From Eurosta solidaginis (lineage: Eukaryota > Arthropoda > Insecta > Diptera > Tephritidae), in NCBI RefSeq assembly GCF_040869045.1, contig NC_090321.1:75983183-76047182 (forward strand): a stretch of 64,000 bases of DNA, written 5' to 3'. Numbering within the stretch: the first letter of the stretch is position 1; each line of letters starts with the position of its first letter. The notes below the pieces were generated by a model, which ran no database searches, was not told the DNA's origin, and saw nothing but the letters and a program-made list of their open reading frames with translations. Below are positions 55,339 through 64,000 of the stretch, in pieces. A program made the translations under genes and the position numbers.

Positions 55339-56075
55339 TCAGGAATTTCTTAGGTTCCAACTTAGCCAGATCACAAATATCGTCAAAGAAGGGAGATCCG
55401 AGAGATTCCTTCCTCTTGCGCCAAGGCGCAGGGCAGTCGCACAGAAAATGTTTTCTATCTCCTCTTCGTCTTTGCAGCTCCTGCAGTAATCATTAGAAGG
55501 AGCACCCAGCCGTTGTGCATGCTTCCCGATTGCTATGTGGCCGGTTATAAGTCCAACCACCAGAGATATGTACCCCCTTCTAAGAAGAAGGAGACTTCTT
55601 GTACGTCTCGCGTCCCATTCAGGCCACACGAGCTTAGTGTGGTAGAAGGATACGAGGTTGCTCCATCTCACACCCGCTTCCCTAAGGAAAATTCCTTTCA
55701 AAGTGAGCTTACATGTAGCGAGCGGCGTGCTCAATCCCTTCCAGGACGACGAAAGCGGAACGGATGTGCCCCCTCTTGCAAGTTCGTCAGGCACCCGTAC
55801 CAGACTGAGGGAAGTTTGCTTAGAGATCTCGTTGAAAGATTTGCGGCACTTCTCCACTGTCCTGGACTTACATGTGACCGATCCAAGCGCTTTTAGTGCA
55901 GCCTGGCTGTCGGAGTGAATACAAATTTTATTACAGAACAGCATTCCTCAGGTGATCGGGTAGGCTAAAGGATATGTTCCACCCTAGTTGAGGTGCAAAT
56001 ACCCCGCTGCCCACCTTTTTATCCAGTTTGGAGCCGTCAGAATAAATATGCAGCCTATGGCTCAGGTCCGGTGGC
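55339..56075 (-). pseudogene. LINE D RNase H and C-terminal finger
   Basis: HIYSDGSKLDKKVGSGVF, LGWNISFSLPDHLRNAV, stop, IHSDSQAALKALGS, then VRVPDELARGGTSVPLSS, with the histidine-bearing GNExADELAR segment partly deleted. YCRSCKDEEEIENIFCAT is the terminal finger. A nonsense pair near 55945 and a deletion make it inactive. Confidence 0.78.
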
Positions 56076-56209
56076 TACTTCTACCAATAATCCCTATCCG
56101 GGATAATAACCTCGTACTTCATATATAAAAATGCAGTTGGAGCGCAATAGTCCGACGAAGGCGAATGCAGATTCTTAAGGATGGATGCATGGCCAACCAC
56201 ATTATCTCT

Positions 56210-57980
56210 CTAGCCGGATAACTCCCGCAGCCGCAGAGCAGAAAAGGTCGTACATTGCTTGGCCATTAAATCTATTGGCAACACATTAAAAAGAGTATCC
56301 AGCGCCTCCGCAGGGGTGGTGCGTAGAGCGCCCGCCACGCAGACTAGAGCACTTATTTGTACCTTCTGGAATACTCGGTTCGATTTTGTATCTAAGCTCT
56401 TCCACCAGACCAAAGCCCCGTATAGAAGGATTGGTCTAACCACAGCAGTGTAGAGCCACAGGGTAATATCCGGCGATAGTCCCCATCTTCGTGCAACAGC
56501 TCCCCTACAGCTGTACAGTGCCACCGTTGCTTTCCTCACACGCTCCTGAGCGTTTCCCTCCAGGATATTTTCCTATCCAAAATTACTGCTAGGTATTTGG
56601 CAGAGTCCCTAAGCGTCAGTGTCGTACGCGCTAGCACCGACAGCTGCAACACAGGAATCTTATATTTCCTAGTGAACAAAACTAGTTCAGTTTTGGCTGA
56701 ATTGACCGATAGACCTTTACTCCTGGTCCAGTCCTCCACCAGGACCAGCTTAGTTTGCATTAGATCGCATAACGTCTGCGGAAACTTCCCGTTAACTAAC
56801 AGCGCGAGGTCATCTGCATATGCGATTACCTTGCTGCAACCGTCCTTCTCAAGATGAACCAAGAACTCATTAAGTGTGGCAACCCATAGAAATGGAGAAA
56901 GTACCCTCCCCTGCGGGGTGCCTCTCCGTATGTGTTTGACCACCGTTGAACCAGCTAGGTCGGCATGAACCTTTCTTCGCAACAGCAACTGCTGAACATG
57001 TTTCACTAGACCCGAATCGGCCCCAAGCCGGTTAGTGCATCAGTTATCGCAGAGGGCGTAACGTTGTTAAAAGCTTCCTCAATGTCAAGGAAAGCTATGA
57101 GTGTGAATTCCTTGAACGCTAAGGATTTCTCGATCTGAGAGACAACTGCATTCAAAGCTGTCTCCGTGGACTTCCCTTTCATATACGCATGCCGAGATGT
57201 AGACAACTTTCCCTCCAAGGATTCCCTTAATGTGGAGTCCATTAACCTCTCGAGTGTCTTCAGCTGGAAGGATGTCAGACAAATCGGTCTGAAATCCTTA
57301 GGGGCCGCGTGACCAGTCCTTCCAGCTTTTGGTATAAAGGTGACCCTTGAATCGTTCCAACCCCGTGGCTAAGAGCACAAACTCCTTTGAAGATGTTATA
57401 CAACCACAAAGAGATCAGCTCGATTGTTTGCTGGAGTTGTACCGGGGCCAATCCATCCGGCCCTGGTGCTTTGAAGGGCTTGAACGACATTATAGCCCAT
57501 TTAACTTTACCCATAGTATTGAACTTCCCCTCAAACGGTTCGCCAGTATGAGTTTCCAGTTCATTTCTTCATCAATAGCGCCCGGAAAATGCGTACTCAG
57601 GAGCAGGCGTAGGCTGCTCTCTGCCGAATCCGTCAATGTCCCATCAGATCCTTGCAGGCATCCAGGGACACTTTTTGGATCACCAGAGAGCACCTTTCTG
57701 AGCCTGGATACCTCAGACACCGTCTCAATTTCGCTACAAAACTTCTGCCAAAAGGTCCTATTCGACGACCTTAGCAGTTTCTTATAATCCCCGAGCATCA
57801 TTTTGTATACATCCCATTTTTCAGCCTCCCTCGGGGCTTTAGCAAGATTGAATGCTTTCCGACAAGCCTTGCGTCTAGGTCTGCGTTCCACCATGGTGGT
57901 TTGGTTTTACCCCTAGATTTCTTCCTAGGGCAGGCCTTATTAAGAGCCTCCCCACAAGCCTTCGTATACAAGTGTACCAT
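56210..57980 (-). pseudogene. LINE D reverse transcriptase
   Basis: KPPWWNADLDARL and RTFWQKFCSEIETV (linker), KPFKAPGPDGLAPVQLQQ, ISDRFV, SRHAYMKGKSTETALNAVV, FLDIEEAFNNVTPSAI, RRGTPQGRVLSPFLW, VIAYADDLALLV (catalytic YADD), GLSVNSAKTELVLFTRKYKI, RKATVALYSCRGAVAR, YTAVVRPILLYGALVW. All RT motifs are present in order, but they are spread over at least five frames, so the copy is dead. The catalytic Asp pair is intact. Confidence 0.85.
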
Positions 57981-57999
57981 ATTATCGAGTTCGGCAGAG

Positions 58000-58545
58000 T
58001 TCTGGGGAATATGAACACTAGATCCTGAGAGCCTCTTTTGAAGCTCCTCACAATAGATACGCCAATTGGCGTTTTTTTAGGTTTCTGTGCCAGCCAGTTC
58101 CGAGTGCCACCCCGCCAAGGTCGAAGCGAACAAATCTATGATCCGAAAAGGAGTGGTCTTCACGCACCATCCAGTCCTTTATCAAGGATTCCCCGCTGCC
58201 CGAGATCAGGGTGACGTCCAGAACTTCCTGTCTGCACCTAGTAACAAACGTGGGTACCGAATCTCTTAAAGTTATGATAGATTACAAAATCAACGAGCGA
58301 CTTACCCCTCCCATTCGTGTCTCCGCTGCCCCACACTTCGTGGTGCGCATTGGCATCTCCCGCTAGCAGACTAGCTCCGTTGAAGCCGACACCTCATGGG
58401 GGAAGTAGAAAGATGTCAGTGTAACATTCCTACCACCGACCGTCAACATCAAAGTTGTAGCATCCTCGTTGCTAAACTGGGGAAGGAAAAGAAAATGTAT
58501 ATTAGATCTTACCAAGATGCAAGCTCTCGGCTTCCCACGTGTAGC
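58000..58545 (-). pseudogene. LINE D endonuclease, C-terminal half
   Basis: The minus strand reads GKPRACILVRSNIHFLFLP, LTVGGRNVTLTSFYFP, LLAGDANAHHEVWGSGD (metal-binding motif), then LDVTLISGSGESLIKDWMV and REDHSFSDHRFVRFDL in shifting frames. GDANAHHxxWGS and SDHR are apurinic-type endonuclease motifs of this LINE group. Confidence 0.75.
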
Positions 58546-58638
58546 ATTACTTTTAATTCTATATAGTTTTCTTCTCCTCCTCCTTGTTTTTTTTCCTTTA
58601 AAAATATTTCTGTGTTTTCGTATTTTAAGATGTTTTAA

Positions 58639-58902
58639 GTTATTTTAAGATGTTTTAAGTGCTGGGGTTTTAGTCACAAAGCTGCAGTATGTAAAGAAAA
58701 GGACCAAATATGTGCTAAGTGTGGTGAAAAGGGCCATACGCATCGTCAGTGTACAAATAATGTGTTGAGATGTGTTAATTGTGTGAAGGCAAAACAAAGG
58801 TTTAATCTAAGTAGCTTGTGCATAAATCATGACTGCAGAGATACTTGTTGTCAATCGTTACAAAAAAAATTAAAAATTGAATCTGAAAGGATTCAGTATT
58901 AG
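58639..58902 (+). pseudogene. LINE E ORF1 C-terminus: zinc knuckles
   Basis: One frame after a TAA at 58636-58638 reads CFKCWGFSHKAAVC, CAKCGEKGHTHRQC and CVNC, then ends at TAG 58900-58902. Two CCHC knuckles plus a Cys pair are typical of the Gag-like ORF1 of Jockey-type LINEs. The 5' part is missing. It sits 24 bases upstream of ORF2. Confidence 0.78.
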
Positions 58903-58926
58903 CAATTAACGTCTAATATAAAATGT

Positions 58927-60434
58927 TTGTATTTGAACATTGGCGGTATCAGGGCGCATTTCAATCTACTCGCAGCCATCTCAGTTGAAAAGCAATTTGA
59001 TTTTATTTGCGTAACCGAATCCCATCTTACAAATAACATACAAAACAATGAAATAGAACTCAGTGACTATAAATTAGTGAGATGTGATAGTATATCGAAT
59101 TATACAGGAGGCGTACTTTTTTATGTAAGCACGCAGTGGCAATTTTAAATGATAGAAGAAATTGCAATCGAAAAAAGTATATGGTGTCTAACTATAAAAC
59201 TAACACGTAAAAATACAAATTTAACTTTGGTTAGACTGTATAGGTCGCTAGACAGGCAAAACTGTCCAGAAAGGGTATTTTGTGACTTTTTCAAAGAAAG
59301 AATAGATCAATTGAGTGATGTTGCTAGTGAAACGCTAATAATGGGTGATTTTAATATAGATTGGCTAGTAAACAGCGCATACAAGCAGCAAATTTTTCAA
59401 GCAATCTCAGACAATGCGTTTACGCAAGTTGTTTCAGAACCAACAAGAGTTAAGAATACTAGCGCTACATTGATTGATTATGTAGTGACTAATATGCCTG
59501 ATATTGAAGCTAAGGTAAACATGAACTATAAAATAAGTGATCACGAATCAATTGAGATACATCTAAAAAACCGGCAAATTAACCGTGATAAAATAAAAAT
59601 TACTGTTCAAAAATTCAAATTTGATAAGGATCTTTTGATAAGACAACTGCAAGATACAAATTTTGAAAATATTATGAGGAGCAATAGCGGTCTAAGCGAC
59701 ATGGCTAGTATTTTAAGTAATAAACTAAAAGAGTCCATTGATAAGATGATCACTACTAAAATGGTTACAAAAAAGAAAAAGTTTGATGGGTGGTTTGGGA
59801 ACAATCTACGCAAAATGAAGCATACTAAAATACAATTATACAAGTTAGCCAGGTGGAACAATTCGTCTGCGGATTGGCAAAATTATAAAGAGTATAGAAA
59901 CTACTATACTAAGGAGATCCAAAGTGCGCGAAACAAATATATATCTAATAAAAATGATACTTCAAAAGACCAACTGGCAATGTGGAGAACAATAAAGCAA
60001 CTCGTATTAAACGAAGAAAGAACTGAAATAGGCAAAATAATTGTGAAAGGCCATGCACTAAAAAATAAAGTGGAAATAGCTAATGAGCTTTATACATTTT
60101 TTATCGAAAGTGTTGAAGAGCTCAACAGAGATATTCCCCAAGTGTCATATACTAACTATGTTAAGCCATGTGGAAAGCAATTTAAATTTAAAACATTGGA
60201 CTTAAACGATCTCTTTAGCGTTATTAAAGTCATGAACAATAAAAAAGATTACAACCGCGTCTCGACAAAAATTATACTGTGCGCCTTCGAAATAATAGGA
60301 CCAACCCTCCTGAAAATTATTAATAATTCACTAAAGGGTGGTGAATTTCCCAGCAACTGGAAAATATCCATGGTGGTACCAGTGGAAAAAGTAAAAAACG
60401 CGGTGAATCCAGAAGAGTTTCGACCAATTAATAT
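58927..60434 (+). pseudogene. LINE E ORF2: endonuclease and RT start, cut by element G2
   Basis: LYLNIGGIRAHFNLL and FDFICVTESHL open the endonuclease; GDFNIDWLVN and YKISDHESIEI are its catalytic motifs; WFGNNLRKMKHTKIQLYK starts the linker; STKIILCAFEIIGPTLLKI and KISMVVPVEKVKN, EEFRPIN are the first RT motifs. One in-frame TAA lies at 59146-59148; otherwise 441 codons are open. After INIV the frame enters the LTR at 60435, so the rest of ORF2 should lie beyond the right edge. Apart from the stop and the insertion this copy is well preserved. Confidence 0.83.
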
Positions 60435-61182
60435 TGTCACGGATATTAGCATCACTAAGTTATCCCATCACTAAGGCGATGCTAAGGCCATGCCAAGCAG
60501 TATTTACGTTAATAATCAAATCAAGTATACACATATATAAAGCAGCCCAGAGAGATGTCACACACAGATGCATTTACTTATACGCCTATGTGCGCACGAT
60601 AGACTGTAAACTACAAACATTCACATCAATAATTCAATCTTTATGTATCTACATAAACGAATAAATAATTGCGTCTACACATATGTACCATGTACGAATA
60701 CGAGCAGCGGAGAGTCAATGCGCAAACACATGCATATATCTGAGAAGTTTGAGAGCTACTGGACTAGTAGATTCTGGAAGCGCCTAAAAGATATATAAAA
60801 TTGTGCAATTTTAGTTATAGCTGAGAAGTTTGAGAGCTCATGGACAATGCTAGTACATTCTGGAAAATGCGAACGAGGAAACCAAAGGCCAAAGGGTATA
60901 AAAGGCAACAGATGAAGAGGCGATGTAATTCAGTTCGAGTTGAGCAATCAATCAGTTATTGATTAAGCACGCGATCTGGCGGCCAATAGTAGAGTTTAGT
61001 TTGAGTTATCAATCAGTTTGGTTATTAAGCCAGCGAGTAGCAAAGTATAAGTGTTATTGTGAAGTACTTTAATAAAGGCCATTTTTCCATTATTCAATAT
61101 TGGAGTTATTTATTCAACAGTTTAGTGATTCGAACTTAGCAGAGGATTGCAAATAAGAGGATTTGAAAGTAAAATCGTTGCA
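60435..61182 (+). repeat. G2 5' LTR (748 bp)
   Basis: TGTCACGGATATTAGCATCA to AAAATCGTTGCA, with a TATA region GGGTATAAAAGGCAAC near 60895. It has 29 bases near 60465 that the 3' LTR lacks. Confidence 0.88.
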
Positions 61183-61184
61183 AT

Positions 61185-61200
61185 TGGTGTCAGAAGAGGA
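61185..61200 (+). promoter_or_regulatory. G2 primer-binding site
   Basis: TGGTGTCAGAAGAGGA, two bases after the LTR; like G1 but with a changed base in the middle (AGAGG for AGTGG). Confidence 0.75.
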
Positions 61201-61241
61201 ATTGTTGAATAAATTCCGAAGATTGGGAATACAACTTGGAC

Positions 61242-62612
61242 ATGGCAAAGTTCAGTGAATTGAAGATCCAGCAACTGAAAAAGGAGTTGGAGAACCGTGG
61301 ATTAAATACAACCGGCAATAAGATCGAACTTCAAGCACGGCTACGAGAGGTAATGGAGTCGCAAGGAATTGATGTGGACGAGTTTGTCTTTTATCCTGAT
61401 GGGGACGAAACAACAACAAAAATTGAAGAGAAAAGGGAAACATCGCAGACAGTTACAAACACAGACTTGAACATGATATTGCCTGCAATATCGGCACAAA
61501 TGTCCGAAATGTCATCACAAATATCCACCAACATGTCATCACAACTGGAAGAACAAAATACAAATATAACATCCCAACTGGAAGAACAAAAGACAAATAT
61601 AACATCCCAACTGGAGTCACAGAAGACATATATGTCATCCCAACTGGAATCACAGGAGGCACGTATTTCAGAAATGACGTCGCAAGTGTCATCTCAACTG
61701 GAAGACCAAAAGACATATATGTCATCTCAATTGGAAGCGCAAGAGGCACGTATATCTGAAATGTCGGCAGAAATTTTGGAACAGGTATCATCAAAACTGG
61801 AAGCGCAGGATGCAAAAATGGCTCAATTTCAGGCAGAAGTAGATGATTTAAAAGGTCGTATGGAGCAGTTACAACTAAATCGCCCAGCTGTTCCAGCGAG
61901 TAATCCAAAGGTAAAGACACCATCCTTTGACGGTTCTGTTCCTTTTCAGGTCTTTAAGCTACAGTTTGAGAAGACCGCAGCAGTGAACAACTGGAATGCG
62001 GAAGATAAAGTTGCTGCACTGTTCATGGCGTTGAAAGGGCCTGCAGCTGAGATTTTACAAACCATTCCAGAGGGCGAACGGAACTGTTATGAAGCATTGA
62101 TGGGCGCTCTAGAGAAACGATACGGAACTGAGCATAGGAGACAGATATACCAAATGGAGTTGCTGAACCGCTTCCAGAGGCCTGGTGAAACATTGCAAGA
62201 GTTTGCGTCGGATATTGAAAGGCTAGCACATTTAGCGAATGCGGACGCACCCGTGGAATACACTGAAAGGGTAAAAATCCTGAGCTTCATAAATGGCATA
62301 CGAGATGTGGAAACGAAGCGGGCTACATACGCAAACCCAAAGCCAACATTCGCAGAAACGGTGTCACAAGCTCTGATTCAGGAAACAGCTTCGCTTCTGT
62401 GTAAGCCAGTTTTCAAAGCACGCCGTGTGGAAGTAGAAAGGCCAGAGTGGATAGACGCAATATTGGAGGCGCTGAAAGGATCGCAAAAGCGGAGTGAAAA
62501 AGTTATCAAATGCGGGAAGTCCGGTCACATTGCACGTCACTGCGATCTTGGTCCTAATAATTCCAACAATGTGGGTGGCCGTAAACGCAAAGCTGGAGAG
62601 ATCGAGAGCTAG
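61242..62612 (+). pseudogene. G2 SAP-Gag, prematurely stopped
   Basis: The ATG at 61242 starts MAKFSELKIQQLKKELENRG (SAP). The coiled-coil part differs in repeat number from G1 (several SQLEEQ/SQLESQ units). The capsid region follows. The zinc knuckle is damaged: G1 has CFKCGKPGH, G2 has IKCGKSGH, so the first Cys is lost by a small deletion. A second deletion after GGRKRKAGE shifts the frame into TAG at 62610-62612. Gag alone is thus about 456 residues. Confidence 0.85.
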
Positions 62613-62632
62613 ATCCAGCTATTGAATGCCCT

Positions 62633-63619
62633 GTGATATCTGTGTTGCAAATTGGTAGAAAATCGAGCAGTCTTACCGTCAGAGGGAATGTCGATGGCAA
62701 GGAGCGTGTACTGACTGTAGATACGGGTGCATCTCATTCCTTGATTCGATCTGAATTAGTCAACAGGAGAGTAAAACCGTTACCTGGAGCAAGGTTGCGT
62801 ACGGTCACAGGCGAGTATAACTATGTCCAGGGAGAAGTGATATGTGAAGTACTGATTGGGAAAGTCATGGTTTTACACAAATTCGTTGTGGCGGAGATCG
62901 TTGATGAAGTCATATTGGGAGTGGACTTCTTGGTTGACCATGACATCAAGATCGATATGCAGAAAAGGGTGATGCATTATAAGAACCAGGATGTGCCAAT
63001 TAACTTCAGTTTGGAAAAAGGTTTCAGCAGTAATCGAGTACTGGTGGAGAAAATTCGACAAAGGCCACGAAAGTCAAAGGTAAAGGTTGATGAAACGAAT
63101 GGGCCAAACAAAGCGAAATCAAAAGTACCTGCGAGAAAAACACCGGCATTGACAAACCCTAATGGACGCACTAAAACGACTGCAAGAATTTTGCAGGAAG
63201 CATGCAAGGGTGGTTTCAAGCCATCGCGCACTTCTGTTGGGAAACGGCGGAACGATACTGTCAAGCCAATCCGTCAAGCGCAAGCTCTGCGAAGTAGTTC
63301 ATTGGTCAAACAACAGAGTGCGAAGGAACGACTAAGGATAATGAGTAGTAAGATCAAACGCAGGTACAATGAGAACAATAATTCGGAAGGGTTCTTGGAG
63401 GGAGATTTGGTACTGTTAAACAACCCTCACCGGCGGAAAGGTGTTCCAGCCAAATTTTGGTGCATTTGGGAAGGCCCGTACAAGGTTGTGAAGAAGATCA
63501 GTAATTCCATCTACCGCATACAAACCATTGGGAAACCACGAAATAGAAAGGTGGTTCATTTGGAGATGCTAGCGGCGTTTAGATCGAGAGATTTGTCTGA
63601 TCGGGACGATCAGACTTAG
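62633..63619 (+). pseudogene. G2 protease and integrase C-terminal tail
   Basis: No start ATG fits; it is the frame-shifted continuation of Gag. VLTVDTGASHSLI is the retropepsin active site and ILGVDFLVDHDIKI its second conserved part. The basic linker leads to GDLVLLNNPHRRKGVP, WEGPYKVVKKI and KVVHLEMLAAF, the integrase tail, ending at TAG 63617-63619 inside the polypurine tract. Collinear with G1 throughout, including the joint where pol is missing. Confidence 0.86.
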
Positions 63620-63630
63620 GTGGAGGGCAG
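63618..63630 (+). promoter_or_regulatory. G2 polypurine tract
   Basis: AGGTGGAGGGCAG directly before the 3' LTR, same sequence as in G1. Confidence 0.82.
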
Positions 63631-64000
63631 TGTCACGGATATTAGCGTCACTAAGTTATCCAAGCAGTATTTACGTTAATAATCAAATTAAGTATACACA
63701 TATATAAGGCAGCCCAGAGAGATGTCACACACAGATGCATTTACTTATACGCCTATGTGCGCGCGAGAGACTGTAAACTACAAACAATCACATCAATAAT
63801 TCAATCTTTATGTATCTACATAAACGAATAAATAATTGCGTCTACACATATGTACCATGTTCGAATACGAGCAGCGGAGAATCAATGCGCAAACACATGC
63901 ATATATCTGAGAAGTTTGAGAGCTACTGGACTAGTAGATTCTGGAAGCGCCTAAAAGATGTATAAAATTGTGCAATTTTAGTTATAGCTGAGAAGTTTGA
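63631..64000 (+). repeat. G2 3' LTR, first 370 bp
   Basis: Matches the 5' LTR apart from the 29-base gap and single-base changes; continues beyond the window. Confidence 0.9.

Larger units (their letters stand above)
55209..58545 (-). mobile_element. LINE D, 5'-truncated R1/Jockey-like LINE
   Basis: Minus-strand LINE of 3.3 kb whose tail is (TAACC)n at 55209-55232, i.e. GGTTAGGTTAGGTTAGG on the plus strand. It retains endonuclease end, RT, RNase H and the terminal finger, all with frame breaks. Its right (5') limit is taken where endonuclease similarity ends at about 58545. Confidence 0.82.
60435..64000 (+). mobile_element. Non-autonomous Ty3/gypsy-type element G2, runs off the right edge
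   Basis: Inserted after ATAT (60431-60434) in LINE E. 5' LTR, PBS, SAP-Gag, protease, integrase tail, polypurine tract and the start of the 3' LTR are present in the same order as in G1, again without RT, RNase H and integrase core. The LTR is a different subfamily (TGTCACGGATATTAG). Confidence 0.9.

Overview
The window looks like repeat-dense genomic DNA from a true fly (Diptera), most likely an acalyptrate close to the tephritid fruit flies. This rests on split protein-coding exons with GT/AG borders that read as insect Wdr47 and Elongin C, on AT-rich spacers, and on a typical higher-fly transposon load (Jockey-superfamily LINEs, ATAT-targeting Ty3/gypsy elements, PIF/Harbinger elements, hAT-type MITEs, foldback elements). 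The species assignment is inference.

Conserved genes occupy little of the window. On the + strand there is the terminal coding exon of Elongin C (9934-10075). On the - strand the 3' part of a Wdr47 (nemitin) orthologue runs from about 39.1 kb down to 22.3 kb in four secure exons plus one probable one, whose phases join perfectly; its two large introns are filled with transposons. A trypsin-like serine protease homologue is present twice as a 1.15 kb duplication (4633-5811 and 52193-53330); both copies are frame-broken and already lacked catalytic His and Ser. A decayed WDR3/UTP12-like WD40 pseudogene that keeps an intron lies at 44263-45060.

Region by region: 1-1091 holds the open ORF1 of a minus-strand LINE cut by the window edge. 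1654-4214 is an internally deleted LINE (here LINE B) with a perfect 14-bp target duplication, a 2A-like motif and a PHD-like finger in ORF1. 5.9-7.7 kb is a pile of gypsy gag, LTR, Harbinger transposase and a SINE-like repeat. 8.4-21.6 kb is a MITE field: several hAT-type families with exact 8-bp target duplications, two PIF/Harbinger elements (one with a transposase remnant, one with only a Myb/SANT-like gene) and a LINE remnant. 22.3-39.1 kb is the Wdr47 gene with LINE fragments, a 1-kb palindrome, a tRNA-derived SINE, a Tc1/mariner-type element, an RTE remnant, a twin-primed copy of LINE B and a solo LTR in its introns. 39.5-43.1 and 45.9-51.4 kb are two inverted copies of an unclassified repeat with an internal 129-bp satellite. 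53.5-60.4 kb is a run of three LINEs.

The most interesting system is a pair of LTR retrotransposons (46826-50588, minus, intact; 60435 to the right edge, plus, broken). Both encode SAP-domain Gag, protease and the integrase C-terminal tail in one gene but lack reverse transcriptase, RNase H and the integrase core. Because both copies share this architecture it looks like a propagating non-autonomous family, not a one-off deletion. No rRNA, functional tRNA or CRISPR array was seen.
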